Positions 12,740-26,873 are shown, counted from the stretch's first letter. The stretch: DNA of 64,000 bases from Cavia porcellus (GCF_034190915.1 NW_026947496.1:57174501-57238500); one strand, 5' to 3'. Notes: generated by a model not told the origin, from the sequence alone. Translations and numbers: made by a program.

Positions 12740-13784
12740 CTATACGGGTAGGAAAGATCAAAATAATGCAAATAAGGACAAATCACTGTAAGACTGCATT
12801 TCAGGACTGAAGAAAGAAAACAAGCAAATAGTGTTTACTCTTAAAAATAATATCAGACAGTGCTCCATTTACCACCAAATATGCTCTGTAGGTACTGCAT
12901 TGTTAGGGAGAATGAAATTGAATATAAAAACACTTTGTCACATTGATACTATCACTTGAAACCATAAGTAGGATTTTATTAATTACTTTTTATAATAATA
13001 CACTATCCCTGTGTGTTCTTTTGTGAAGAAAATATTGTAAGATGTCTTTTCTAACATAAGCTTCCTAGGAAATCTAAAGCTGAAATCAAAATCCACTGAA
13101 CACTTGAGTTATTTTTTCTACAGAATCTGCTGAACATAAAAATTGTAATGTTGTTTTGCCATTTTGGAAGAAAAACTATCAATATTTTGTGGGATTTCCA
13201 TTTCATTAATAGTAAATTGAAAAAAAAAATGCAGCACAGTAAAGAAGAATTATCCTTCACAAGAGGTCCCTACTTTGGTTAAGAGAACTTGAACATCCTC
13301 AAAGAAAACATATGCAGAATAAATCAAGATTGTCTCTCATTATCAATGAATTTGTAAAGGAGTGAGATAATACAAGCACCCGATGCTTTGCAACTGCTGT
13401 TGGATAATCATTGCTAGAGCATCTGTGAAAACAAATTTTTCAGGGGAAAAAATGTTTTTTACTCTCCTTTCTTGGACCACTCAGCAGATTTGCAGAGAAG
13501 TTTCTCTGTACAAGAATGAATAAAATGAATGAATAAAATGAATAAGCAGACACAGAAACAGATTCCATGAATAGTGAAACAAAAAAAAAAACAAGATCAG
13601 ATAGCCCAAAAAATCTCTGAAACTATGAACTTATATTTCGGCTACTTTAAATACCAATAACACTAATAAAAATAAGTTGTCAAAGCAATAGCAATAATTA
13701 AGTGCAATATGTGAGAAACAAGATAATCATTGAAATGATGAAAATAGTAATAGTTTAAGCGACAGAGCTAAGTGTATATGCCCT

Positions 13785-13912
13785 GATGTGTTCTTTAATC
13801 CGTACCATACTGTTAGAGACGAGCACCATATTCATCTCAACAGTGCACAGAGGAGGAATACTGAGCCCAAGAGTGGCTGGATGACAGTTGTAAGTCACAC
13901 AGCATTTTAGAA
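13785..13912 (+). mobile_element. MIR SINE relic, sense
   Basis: ttaatccgtaccatactgtt, cagtgcacagaggaggaata, ctgagcccaagagtggctgg, gtaagtcacacagca fit the middle of MIR. Confidence 0.65.
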
Positions 13913-16900
13913 CGTTCAGTCAACGTGCCAGAATAATTGACCCTTAAGTCTATGCAAAGATAGGAGCTTGCCTTTTATGTAATGATTCTGACTTGCTCCA
14001 GTTGCAGTCTTTGCTCTCTGCTTCTGGGAGCTAACCTCACTGTTGATAAGGATGTCTTTGTGTAAGGTGGGGATGAAAACATTAGATCTTTGGGTGAGGC
14101 TAGCCACGTCCAGTAAGCACTGGCCACACCAGAAGGATCAACCATAGTGGAGGAAGGGTTTAAGTCCCAAGATATCAACTGACCTAGAGGCTGAGAGTTC
14201 AACCACACAGCCAATTAACCTATTACATCTACCTAATTAAACCTCAATACACACTTGAGGTCACTGGAAATTAGCAAGCTTCTCTGGATGGCAATACTTC
14301 TTGTGTATTATCACATGGCAGTGTGGGGAGGGTTACATGAAAGTACACATGGAAAGGTAGCATTTGGAACCTTCCACACTGTCTTGTGGGCCTCTTCTTT
14401 TAGCTGATTTTTGTATGGTCCCTTTCCCTGTGGTATACTATAAATGAGAGCATAACAGCTTTCAGGGACTATTGTCAGTATGTATCAAATTTTTGAAATT
14501 GAGGGTAGTTTGAAACACTCTTCAGTTTGAAGTTAGTGTTAAGATTCTTTGTTACCCTTTCCGTGAAACCACACCGTTCTAAATACAGTCAGAGCAGTTG
14601 CAAGCACTGTGCCATGAAATCTTACAGCTCAGCCAACTCCAGCACTTCTGCCTAAAACTGCATCGCGGAGGTCACCCTTCCTACTTCCATGTTGACTGAA
14701 GAAAATAGCATGTGTTCCGCCACATGCTCTGGACTTTACCTACCTTTTAAAAAAAGGCTTTTTTAACCTACAAGAGGAACATGACATGAGGAAAAAGAGC
14801 ATATATTTTTCCTTTATGTAAAAGAACTACCTTGAGAAGAGAGGAATTTGAACATTGGAACTAACACTGCTAATTGAAGAGAACTAATACTTTCAATCTC
14901 CTCTTCATCAGCCAGTTTACTGTATAAATATAAATAAAAACAAAGAATCTGCCTGTTAAATGAATTTATTACCTTAGAAACTTGAAAATACTTCTGATGT
15001 CTGCTTATAAAGATTTTTGAACAAGGTATATGTTCCCCGAAATCTCTTCAGCATAATAACTTCTAATTTACTGCAGGTAATGTGTATATTGTATTCACTT
15101 ATGAGATGGTGTGGTGTCATCTTTTTTGACAAATTCTCAAGTAGGTAAAGTTGAAAGTAATACTAGGTTAATATCACCTAAACGTTAGCAGATACACTGG
15201 ACTGAGAAACCAAACAAGGTCAAGTTAAAGAAGGGATGTTTTCATGAAGACCAGCAGGTTTAAAGGACCCGTTAAGAGGGTTCCTTGGTGAGGTGTCAAA
15301 ATCAGCACAGCGCTTCCTCCACTGTTCCCCTTGCCAGGAAACCACACTACTCCAAGTACAGTGAGAAGCCAAAGTTAACCACCAACCTGCTTTTTTTCAA
15401 TTTCAGAATTTCCCAACGACACCAGAGTTAATGGCCTGCAAGGCAACACCAACCATCCTGAAATTTAAAACTCCTCAAAGCGTTTTGGACTATCAGCCAT
15501 TGGGGAGCCTCCAAAGAATCTTAAAAAGTAAGCACAAATTAATAATTAAACAATGACACGTTAGTCCCCACTTCATGCTCAGGGGGAAAAAAAAAAAACA
15601 CAAAAGCCTTTCAATCTTGCTGTCCTGAAATAAAACAGATATTAAGTGATGCTGGAGTAAAATGTTTCAGTCTCTTGTCAGCAATAGAAACTTAAAAGGA
15701 ATATATTCTGAAGTCTTTGCTAATGTAAGAGAAATCACCCACCATTTTCTTAAAAATGAATTTTGATTCTCAAAAGGATATAAGCTTGACTGTTCATACA
15801 GATATTCAGAACCAGCAAAAAAGGACCTTGAAAAAAACCAAAGGGGCTTTCTCAACTAAAACGGATTCAATGCAACATTTAGATTGATGCTAAACTTTAC
15901 ATTTTGTGACAGAGGAATTTTTTTGACATGGCTCTAAAGTCCCATTTTAAGTTTATAACCTAAAATAAAGAGTATGTAACATTTCCGACTCGGGGTAATA
16001 AGTCCAAAAATCCAATCCTAAAAATGTTATCTCCCTACCCACCCCAAATACCCAGAGGCAACTAGGAACAACTGCCTTTGAATGTAAGTACAAGCTTTAT
16101 GGGCTCCTAAGGTAATGTCATTAAAAAGATCAAACTGCTGCTGATCGATTCTAATGGTCATATGCTACACAGTTTTTATGAAGACTGACAAAGAGAAGTA
16201 GACAGAGGATTCCAGGCAGTTACATTACTTTTACTAAAAGAAATGAAATTGCTAAAAGACAGTGATAATATTGCTGCAGTATTTATGGAAAAAGTGCAGA
16301 AACTCTTTTCCCTTGCTGATTTACATTGTATCGTCACGAGGAAAAACAATGCATTTTGAAATGAAGAAGCCGCGTTCTAAATGGGAGCCACTAAAATGGG
16401 AAATGCTATTGAAGGCTGACTTCAAGAGGAAGCACACATAGAGCAGAATATTCCACGTATTCCTAGATAACAAAATGAGTGCTAGCCGAGGTGAGAGAAA
16501 GTAAACTAATAAGATGCCAAGGAGCCCTGCTATTCTACTGACAACAAATTTGTTACAAGACAAAAAGTCTTTTAAACTGTAGGACATCGTCTTTTTGGTA
16601 TTAATGGTGTAAAGCTGGAAGATGATAATAAACAAAGAAAGATCATTTATATTAGTTCATAGTTGGAGGAGGACAAAGTATATAATCTTAGAATAATTCA
16701 TGAATTTAACAAATACTGAATGCCACACCTGTGCAGTACATGAAGCCTGAGCAGTAGCAGACGTGGTTGCCCACCCAGCAGCTTCTGCTTACTCTTTTCC
16801 CCAGACTCCATTGCTGCTTTTTCCAGGGGAAATGAAAAGCCCCGAGGTACTAACATCCCAGAAAGTTTTGTAGCTCATGGATAAAAAGCAGAGGAGATAA

Positions 16901-16941
16901 GGGAGATCCGATGATGAGACCATATACAGCCAAGGAGGCTA

Positions 16942-17028
16942 TGGTTTTGTTTTGGTACCAGGGATTGAACTCATGACCTTGCACTTGCCAGGCAGGCATC
17001 TATGCCACTGAGCTAAATCCCTGGCCCG
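16942..17028 (-). mobile_element. ID SINE, antisense, with 9-bp duplication
   Basis: The plus strand reads ggtaccagggattgaactc, then catgacc, ttgccaggcaggca and gccactgagctaaatccc, which is the complement of the same ID subfamily as at 5506. Flanked by aggaggcta at 16933-16941 and 17029-17037. The tail is short. Confidence 0.9.
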
Positions 17029-17136
17029 AGGAGGCTACTGTAATTTATTAGGGTTGCAATAGAAAGTAGCCCACAAGAGCAACCAAAAAAAAAAAACAAA
17101 AACAAAAACAAAAACGAACAAATCCAAATTGTTTTC

Positions 17137-17420
17137 TTATAGCACTGGAGGCTGCAAGTTCAAAACCAAGGTGTCAGCAGGATTATTTCTAAAGGCCTTA
17201 AGGGAAGGATCTCTTCTAGGCCTCTCTCCTTGGTTTATGGGTACCCCACCTCTCCATGCATCTTTTCATGCTGTCTTCCTTCAGTGAGTGTCTCTGTATT
17301 CAGACAGCCCCTTTCTTAAGGACACAAGCCCTGAAGGGAACCCTAAGGACTTTGTCTTAACTAATGGCATGTTGCAAGGACCCGAAGGAAATGCTGATTC
17401 TCCCTTTTTGATACAGAAAC
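17137..17420 (+). repeat. Probable old interspersed repeat, family not assigned
   Basis: tagcactggaggctgcaagt, tcaaaaccaaggtgtcagca, ggcctctctccttggtttat, then ttaaggacacaagccc match the word order of a common mammalian-wide repeat that I recognise but cannot name with certainty. The 74-residue open frame inside (17288-17512) is not a gene in my view. Confidence 0.45.
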
Positions 17421-19490
17421 TGAACTGTGAAGAAAGAAGGAATGCCAGTGAGAACTACTGCCACCACCTATTCACCATGAAGAAGAAAAAACATATACCT
17501 GAGCCAGTGTGAACTCAATAACTCCAAAGGTTGCATGTTAGAAAAATAAACATTTAAGGCATTTTTGTCATCTGCAACTAAAACCTATGCTGTAACAAAT
17601 AATCTAGAAAACAGGGGAAAGACAATATAGCATATTTATGACAAGAAAAAAAAAATAAATGCTTACCAAGAATAACTTGTCTGTTTTCCACACCTGGAAA
17701 TGTTATCAAGCAATTAGTTTAAAAAGAATAATGCTCTAGCACGGTATACACCTGGAGTGTGGCAGTTAGCAAAACAGACACTAATCTAAAGTGATAACTA
17801 TTTAAATTGCTAAATTAATAGTTCACTCTATGCATTTTCTCAATCTTTATGTTCTGCGGTGTCCATAAACAGAAAGATAGGAACTGTGTGGCAACAATGC
17901 TTAATAATTAAGCAATTAGAATTGAAAAGGGCTGGTTAAGCTTCACAGGTACTAAAAATAAACATTCAAGTAAAATTATGCTTCCTCCTGAAATGGCAGA
18001 ACCCTTTGGAAAGCATGACAAATTTTTACTAGGAATTATATAAATCCTTTAATTTCAACTTGCTTAAGAAAACAAAACAAATCAAAAACCTGCTGAAACC
18101 CATACACTCATGTATATATAATGGTTTGCAATTAAGGTTAAGTATCTGGAACATGGTACTTTCCTTTAGTAAGAAACAAAAAATCTTAATAAAAGGCCTG
18201 TTGTATTTTACTGGACTGATTATACTCAATCTGTATTATAGTTCAGTAAAAGAAAAGGGCTTAGGAGTACTTCTAAGAGTGTTTGATGCTTTATTCTAAT
18301 TTTTTAAAATCCAAAGGCTGCATTTCTGATTGTTGAAATATTCTTTGCAATTGAGTGGAAAAGGTTAATCCATTTATAGTTATATTTTAGATACACAAAT
18401 AATGCCTTTGGGAGACAATATTGCTGAGAGGAGACGGGCTGAAGTCTTTGTAGATTAAAATGTTTTCATAATACTTTTGTGGGTTTATTTAAATTCATCC
18501 TATTGTCTTTTTATAAAAGTGCTTTCTAGTGCTTTTTGACCTACCTGACATCCTTCTATAATTCCCACACAATCATTGTACCTTTCTCATTAAATGTTTT
18601 AATAGCATTCTACAGGGGAAAGAAGTTATAAAAGTTATTGTGAGACACTGTGTGTAACGTGTACAATACACTAGAACACAATTCATAGTCTATTCATTTG
18701 AAAAGAAAACATACTTACATTCCCATTTTTATGCTACTGACTTCCACTGGATATCTTTGAAATGTGAAAATTAACAACTTTCTTATCAGTCATATGAAGA
18801 ATTCATTAATCAAATCTGTTAGAACACATCTTTAATATATTGCTTTCAAAGGCCCTAAAGGCCATGATTACATTTGCGGTTTGTATTCTTTATTGAAGAG
18901 TTAAAGTTTTTGGATTTTTGTTTTTGTTTTTGTTTTGTTTTTGTACAGATGTGATTCCCTTCATGTATTATATAAAGAATATGAACTCTAGTTTGATTTG
19001 TTTCTATGAAAATATAATTAAGTTGTAAGGAATTGCTGTTATAAATTGGTAGCATTTGAGAAATTATTAAGAAGTATTTCTCTCTGGTGACAGCATTCTG
19101 CTGTTTTTCTGTACCTATCATCAAATACAGTAAAAAACAACATTGTCTGCATCTGTCCCTGCCTCAGTCAACAAAAAACAGCATTTTATTTGAAAATATA
19201 TGAGTATATAAAATAGCATATCCCTCTTTCTATTTTTTCCAAGCAAGGATCCTGTTTTCATATTTCCAGACCACTTTGGGGGATTAATCTGGGTTGTGGG
19301 CCAGATAGGGAGATCCAAGAAGCAAGAAAAGAGGAAAATGCTCTCTGGAGTTATAGATAGAATGGGACTCAGAATTTCATCTTACATTTTTTCAAATTAC
19401 TTATATTTGACCCAACATTAAAAGTTTCTGGAATAATATATATACTATCCTTATGTATCCTGAACTGTAACATTTTTTTTCTTTCTGGGG

Positions 19491-19537
19491 TGTGTGTGTG
19501 GTGTGTGTGTGTGTGTGTGCGCGCGCGCACATGCGCG

Positions 19538-19578
<41 letters not shown>
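19491..19578. repeat. (TG)n(CG)n(CA)n alternating repeat
   Basis: TG units, a gg slip at 19500-19501, then perfect purine-pyrimidine alternation over 19501-19578: GT units, GC units, ACAT, GC units, then AC units. The two halves are mutually complementary. Confidence 0.97.
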
Positions 19579-19580
<2 letters not shown>

Positions 19581-19587
19581 TTTGCTG

Positions 19588-19776
19588 CAGTATGGTACTG
19601 CAGATTGACCGCAGGATCTCCACACTGAATTACAGCCCCAACCTTTTTTACATTTTATTTTGAGATACAGTCTTGCTAAGTCATTAAATCACATAAGATA
19701 GGCTCAAAATTGATCTTTCTGCAAAGCTTTCCCAGGGTGGCTGGCATTGTAAGTATGAGCCACCATGCCCAGCTTT
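19588..19776 (-). mobile_element. B4 SINE, antisense, next to a TG/CG/CA repeat
   Basis: ID complement on the left (tggtactgcagattgaccgc ... tgaattacagccccaacc), then B1 complement on the right (tgagatacagtcttgctaag ... tatgagccaccatgcccagc). The simple repeat at 19491-19578 abuts its tail side, as expected for a microsatellite grown from a SINE A-tail. Confidence 0.8.
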
Positions 19777-20293
19777 CAGGTTTTTTTTTCTCTCTATTCT
19801 ATTCCATTCTTCCTATTCTTTAAAATGCAACATATAGGCTATTATATTAACATCATCACTCATCTGTGAGTTCTTATCCTCAATATAACAATCCTAAGTT
19901 CCTAATCATGTCTCTCTTGCTGCCAGTATCCCTTATTCTGGGGAGAGAAGATATGGGTGATAATTGCAAAATATTTCTTTCACTGCCTTCCCAAAAGAAA
20001 TGAAACAAACTTTGCCAATGAAAAGGGAAAATACAATCAGCTTCAAAATGGAAACTGTCTATCATTGGTCCCAAGATATAATAAAAAGGAAAATAATCTT
20101 CATCAAATCTGCTGAACTTTACAAGAGAAATTACACGAATTGAGGAGGAAACACTTAATACTAAGCAGTACTACAATTCTGACAATTAAGAACTTACTTT
20201 ATTTTGGGGAGCAACACTGCTTGGTGGTACACAGAACGGAGCATTATACACTCTTAATCAGTAAATGCACATTCTCAAATGTCAGCAATATTA

Positions 20294-20378
20294 GGGGCTG
20301 GGGATTTAGCTCACACTGCCTTGCAAGTGTGTGGTCATGAGTTCTATTTCCAGTACCGATTAAAAAAAAGACAAAAAA
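20294..20378 (+). mobile_element. ID SINE, sense, with near-perfect 15-bp duplication
   Basis: Begins ggggctggggatttagctca and ends with ccagtaccgattaaaaaaaag. The flanking copies at 20279-20293 and 20379-20393 (atgtcagcaatatta / atgtcaacaatatta) differ at one base. The middle of the tRNA-like part is shortened by roughly ten bases after the A box. Confidence 0.9.
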
Positions 20379-21281
20379 ATGTCAACAATATTAAAAACAT
20401 TGGCTACTAATCCCTGTTGTATAAACTACATTTATAAAATTACCTAATTCTAAATGAACATTAAACCCTATGAATAAATCAGTGGTTCTTATTTTACTTT
20501 CCTCGCTCTCCTTAGTACTAGCACAGATTATAAGAAAGTAATTCTCATGGAGGAAAGGATGAGTCAAATTGGAGGATCCATACTCATCAAAATACTGGAG
20601 AACCATCTGGCAATATACATGAGAAGCATGAAACTTGCACAGGAATCCTAAGTAAATTCTCTCTCAATTTTTTCCTTAATCTCTCCTTGGCAGTCATCAT
20701 TCTAAATCCTTAGAAAAATGTGTATTTTACTCATTAAGGTACCTTTATCCTACTATATATCACTTTTATCTGTTTTTCATTTACATAAATCCTACCCCTG
20801 GGTTCCAAAGGTTCAGAAGGCAGAAACTGTATAGAACACACATTTGTATCCCTTGAAAAATTTAACATATTGCATACACAAGAAAACTTGATAAATAAAG
20901 TACCAGTAAATAAAAAACAGCCCCCTTATGTTATTCTCCATTGAAAAGAATTTAGATTTATAAGACATGATAACTGATCTAAGAAACTCTTTGGCCATTT
21001 TGAGGACAACACTAAGCAAATATTCTACTTCTAACTGTAAAGTATTGCTCTAAATACAAAACAATTTGTGATCTAAAAATATCAACCTACAACAGAAGCT
21101 AATTCAGTGACTGCATCCATAGCTCTTTCAAAACACTTCCATTGTGTCCTCAGAGTCATTTCCAGTTTGTTATTAGCAGACTATTTCTGTTTGGGGTATT
21201 TAGAGGCTCTGAGTCACCCAAACCTCATCCATTCCCTTCTGAGTACTAGATATACAGCACTACACAGGAGTAGCTTTGTTA

Positions 21282-21308
21282 ACACATGCACGCGCGTGCG
21301 TGCGCGCG

Positions 21309-21362
<54 letters not shown>
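21282..21362. repeat. (CG/TG)n(CA)n alternating repeat
   Basis: Unbroken purine-pyrimidine alternation for about 81 bp: acacatgca, then CG/TG-rich units to 21313, then about 24 CA units. Confidence 0.97.
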
Positions 21363-21363
<1 letters not shown>

Positions 21364-22544
21364 CACTTTTAGTGGCAACAGCCTTTCACTAGTAATCTAC
21401 TGCAGAATTTCAGAATGCTGAAGCAACGTCCTATTTCCAGGTTTTAAAGATTTGTTTTCAAGTAACATCTGCCTTGGCCAAACAAAATGATAAAAAGTTG
21501 AGCTTCTGCTGGGCTTTCACTGCTCAGATCGCCAAGCAAGTTCAGTATAGTTAAAATTACTCTCCAGAGGTTACTCTGCACAGGTCAGATGAGAGAGCCC
21601 AAACTCCCTAAGAAACGTTTACGGGAACCATGAGTTTATTAACAGGTAGCCATCATACAATTTTTACCGGAGGCTAAATCTTCCAAAGTTAGGATAAAAT
21701 GCAAGCATTGAAATCAGCTACCTGCTGACTGCCTGAACAGCTCCACATTTCTGCTTCTGCATTACACAGTGTGAGCTTTGTGTGCAGTTTTTTACATAGG
21801 ATTTGAGCTAAACTGTCTTCTCAGGATTTTTGCAAATCTAAGGTTTTGGAAATGATTTGAAATGTAAATGGCCTATCTTAGAAGACTGGAAATTATGGTT
21901 TGCACAAGTGCATGCTGGTGGCCACTAGGCCAAGTCAACTTTGAAGACTTGATTTGGATCAGAGGGTTTATAGAAAAGCGAGATTAAAATAAAGCAAAAC
22001 AATTTCCCTTAAATGACTTCCTTTAAAATACAAAAATACAAGGCATTGAAGTCAAATTTTACCTTCTTAAAAACAATAAGTCAAAGCCCTACCACTCTTC
22101 AATCAGCAACATATAGTCTCCATTTTCCCAGAGAGCAGCCCTATAATCATTAAGACATTAATGGCTGTCAGTCAGCAATTCACCTATAATGACTTTTAAA
22201 ACTAACTCTGCTTATCAGTTTAATTATCTCAGGTTGCTCTATGCTATTTTTCTCCCTGGAATGTTTTTGCGTTTAAATTTCAAGATGTTAAGTCTGTTTT
22301 GGTAGTCCAGGCCAAAGTAATCCTACTTCATCAGAAATTCAGTTTAGTGCACTGAATTATACATCTTCCACTACATCTGCATTTCAGTAATTTGGGTGCA
22401 TGTCATCTCCTTGTTGCTCAGCCTGTGTCCTTTGTGTACCTTCGAGGAAACTGCAAAATATCGTGATTAGTAACATGATAAGTGCTTGAGAAAAAGTTAT
22501 CTTTAATAGCAAACATGTATTTCTACTTCAGAAAGGGGTTGGGA

Positions 22545-22815
22545 AATTATGGTTGGTGAGTCAAATCTGACTGCCATCTGTTTTTTAGACATTGATGAAT
22601 AGCATATTATGACATCTGAATGGCATAGGGAATTCAAATTTTACTGTCCATAAATAAAGTGTCATTGGAACTTAGCCACACTCGCTTAATCGTTGTCCAT
22701 GCCTGCTTTCACTACACAGCAGCAGAGTGAAGTGGTTATGACATGGACCAGATGGCCACAAAGCCAAAAGTATCATTATCAAACACTTTCTCAAAATGTT
22801 TGTTGGTCACTGTTT
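22545..22815 (+). mobile_element. hAT/Charlie-type DNA transposon relic
   Basis: aaataaagtgtcattggaac, ttagccacactcg, ttgtccatgcctgctttcac, agcagcagagtgaagtggtt and atggccacaaagccaaaagt follow the order of a common non-autonomous hAT element of placental mammals. No transposase is present. The subfamily name is not assigned. Confidence 0.7.
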
Positions 22816-23477
22816 TAGAAAGAGCATGTCTACTAGAAGGAACAGTGACTTTGGGACATGAAAAACATGATTTTTGTCCCACATATTTAATTAAGCTTTA
22901 GGCAACTAACTCAAGTTCTCTGAGTTAATATTCTGTACTGCAATATGGGAATGATACTAATAGTATGAGGTTCTTGATGCAAGGATTAGCAGTATTTTTT
23001 CCAATCCAGTAACAATAAAGTAGTGGCATTTAATATTATTATTGCATATTTTTGCTTAGCCATTGCATCAAAAGTTTTAGGTATATTTAACTGAGTGATA
23101 ATAATTTATAAGAAGGTAGTGAAATACAGGATTGTATTCATTATAGTTGTATGTCTACAAGGCATGAAAAACAGGATGAAATTGTTCTTATATTCACAGC
23201 AGTTACAAACACTGGTACCTGTGTTCAGTCATCTGGTTTGAGGAAATAATTGCCCATATTATGTCTGAAAAAAAAAGATACCTATTAATCTGTGGAGGGC
23301 AGTAGCTTTAAAAAACAAAAAGAAAATCTTACAATGCCCACTATGTCAATTCTTACTGAGGCCACTCTACAACTGTTTACTCCCCAGCCTGCCTTCAAAT
23401 AACTACTTAGCAAATAGAATCAATGGGAAACCCAGCAAAATAAGAAGCAGAGACCATTCAAAAACCCAAAAAGGCAG

Positions 23478-23480
<3 letters not shown>

Positions 23481-23524
<44 letters not shown>
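23481..23524. repeat. (AT)22 microsatellite
   Basis: Uninterrupted AT dinucleotides. Confidence 0.97.
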
Positions 23525-23526
<2 letters not shown>

Positions 23527-26500
23527 TTTTCCACTGTTGTTGGCCAAATGTTTATTTTCTTTCTTCTACCACAATAAGCGTAATGACCACAGCTCTGTAT
23601 ATTCTCAATTCACTTGGCTGCATAATCAAGCCCTTACATACACTGTGATAAATATTAGTCTTTCCCTAAAATATAGATGTTCATTTGGAAGCCCATGAAG
23701 CATATTATACCATAGTCAATGCTTCAGAAGCATTTACATAATTATATACTACCTATTGTCCTTTATATTCTGTGCATATCATTTAACTTAAGTATCATAT
23801 GTATGTATACACACAAGTGCTCATGGAATTAAAATGAATAGTTCTGTTTTCTTATACAGCCAAAAAAATCCAATACAATATCATAACACCCTATAAAGAG
23901 AACACAATAATGAAAATATTTTTGGAAGATTAAAAAGGTGAGAGGTCTACTTCAAAAACCTAAAGCTGATATAAAAACAAGCACTGTTGTTGACAACTAA
24001 CTTTAACACTTCTAGGTGACACATTCTGACTACCCCTTAGATGGAACAGTTTCTGAGAGCACAAGGGCCATGAAGGTTGCAAGAAAAGCACAAAACAAGG
24101 GACATTCCCCAATATTCATGTGCTCTTTGAACCATACTTTGAATTTATTAGTGCTCTCAAATCTGTGGGTGACATCAATACATGCCACAATGCCAGCAAC
24201 TGATTCCAAAACTATTGAGAGGTCTTCACTACAGCCACCAGTAGCCTTCACCTAGCATCCTTGCATGTAGAATTGGAGGGCCAGATAGCATTCATATCCT
24301 TAGGATAAATAATGTGTGAATAACCAGAGCTATTTTAAATGGAAACATGTACTTCTCAGTTCCTTGATGTTAGCATACAGCAAAGCTCACCATGAAAACA
24401 AAGTAGAGAGTCACAAGGTCCAGAGAACACAGTTTCGTGGGTCAAAACACTACCAAACAGCTGTAAACCCAGTCCTTCATTCCCTCTCTTCACTCCTCCA
24501 CAAAAACTGGGTCTTCTATGATTAGACAAGAGGCCTGAGAAAGAATCATGTTCCTTCCTGAGAGCTTCACACAAGGTCACTTGCCAAAAGCTGGGGCCTA
24601 CGTCTTCTTGAGGACACAGTGGTCCTTTAAAAATAAATCAACTAAACCTTTCCCTTTAGGTCAAAGAAACAAATGATGTCCTGCTCAAGTGACAGGCAGG
24701 AATGCTACCTCTGTCTCCAGGAGTTCCATAAATAAGTAAACGCAGATGGTATAAAGAGAAAGTAACAAGCTAAATACCAAGATAAGAGCCTAATTCTTTA
24801 GCTGCCAGGCTGAAGTTAGATGTTTATAAGTCTAACGGCCAACTAATAGTAGAGGATTTTCTGCCAAACTCAAGTTTGTTTTTCCTGCTTTTTAAGCAAT
24901 AAACATCAACAAAGTATCATGCCTGCATACCACAGTGGTTTACATCCAATAAATATTCTTCAAAACTAATAGAACGTTAAACAAAATTTCATAAACTCTG
25001 ATATTTTAATCTTATTCATTTAATGTGAATTTCATATAAGTAACAGTACTACACTGACACGAGATTGCACAAGTATATTTGCAATGCAGTTACTAGAAGC
25101 TCCAATGAGTCTATCAATGGATTGGGTAGATCAAAAAGATTAAAAAATAAAAAGGATGTCAAATAGTTATGTGTACTTATTAACTGATGGGTAAATTAAC
25201 TTTACCAGTTCATCTGTTTGTGGAATTGATTATGCCTGCTCCTCCTTTTCACTGGACATTTCAAATAAGCTAATATGCTGTTCTTTGTGGGCATTAATAA
25301 TTGGTTTTATGTGAAAATGAAAGAAAACTGGCAATCACTAAATCAGCACCCTTTGTAAAATATCACCATGATGCAGTTGGCAAATATTTTTTTTCAAAAG
25401 TTGTTTATTAGTGGGACACTTCTTTAAAGTGACAGTCATATCACAAAATATAAATTGACTATTTTCTTTTACAGTTTGTGCCAGTTACACTGAAACATTT
25501 GTCTATGTAAAGTCATGTTTAGAATTTGATCATTACCTATTGCATATTGTTCTTACAAAATAAATTTTAACTTAAAATATCTCTAAAATAACATCCAGTG
25601 TTGCTTATGTAATCATGGCGCTCTATCACTTGACACTGTCTCAAACAGTATTAGTTGATTTCAAAGCAAGCGAGATGCAGAGATGTGAATGTTAACTGTG
25701 TCCATGTCTCATCCGTGGTGATAAAAGGAGGAATATGACAATACAAGACTCAATAATGAAATGAGCTGGAAGTCTTTCTACATCTCAAGTTAAACATATT
25801 CCATTTTTTAGTTAGAGAGTTGTTATAAAAGTAACAGGAATGCATAAGTGGTCCCAATGAGTGGATATGTTCTTATATGTCAGTTTTCAATTTATAAAAA
25901 TTGAGATGGAGTTGGGGGAATACAAAAGATGAAGGCTCATTAAAACAGCACTGGAGGACAGAGAGGCAGGGGCCCCAAGGAATACTCCTGTAGGCCTGTT
26001 CACTACCAGGGTCTCTCTTCAATTTTTTTTAACTTAAAGAAAACATGAGAGAAAGCTGAAAGTTATACAGTTGATATAAGAATTACAGAACACCATTCAT
26101 AAACATCTTATATAGTGTCCAAAACTGAAGAGAGTCAAGCAATGATGGTCATTTTTCGTATCAAAGTCCCTATTACCTGGCAACTGATAATCATGTGGAA
26201 GTGCCCTACTTCCACACCAATGAGCATTTTTAGAAAATCATACTTATATGATGATGAGCAAGATGGCACAGGCATAGAACAAAGGGAACGGGTATCAAGT
26301 CGAAAGACCCAGTCTCCCAAATTCTAAGCAGTAGGTGAGATGAATCCTCAAAATTAGTTGAAGCAATAAACCTTTGGTATATGTTCAACATTCATTTAGG
26401 AAGGCAGTGTCTTGTCCTCGTGAGGGAGACAGGGAAGCTAATCACAGCAGCCTAAAATAGAATATATCACATATCAATACCATTATCCCACCAAGGGAAT

Positions 26501-26821
26501 TCACACCCTTAGACCACAGAACTCCACAGAATTTCCCAATGAGATGAGAACAACTGAGACTCAAGTTTGCTTGTTTGTTTGTTTGCTTGCTTGCTTGTTT
26601 TTAAATTTAGGCCAGCTCTTCTGAAAGGAATAACTTTTTGTTCAGCAATATCTCAGAAAAATTTCTGCTTTTGTCCATTCATTTAAGACCATTCACCTTG
26701 GGAGCAATTAGGGGAAATTAAAAATATTCAGAAATATTTTCTACACCAATTTCACCCCACTCCTCTCAGTTCACTTCTAGTTATTCATGAACATTAAGCA
26801 CATGTCTCCCTCAGACTGTTA

Positions 26822-26826
<5 letters not shown>

Positions 26827-26873
<47 letters not shown>

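Noticed and set aside
16321..16635. 104-residue hydrophobic minus-strand open frame
   Set aside because: Hydrophobicity follows from AT-rich codons. No start context, homologue or splice signals recognised.
19369..19625. Overlapping 74-84-residue open frames with Cys-Val and Ala-Arg repeats
   Set aside because: Translations of the TG/CG/CA microsatellite.
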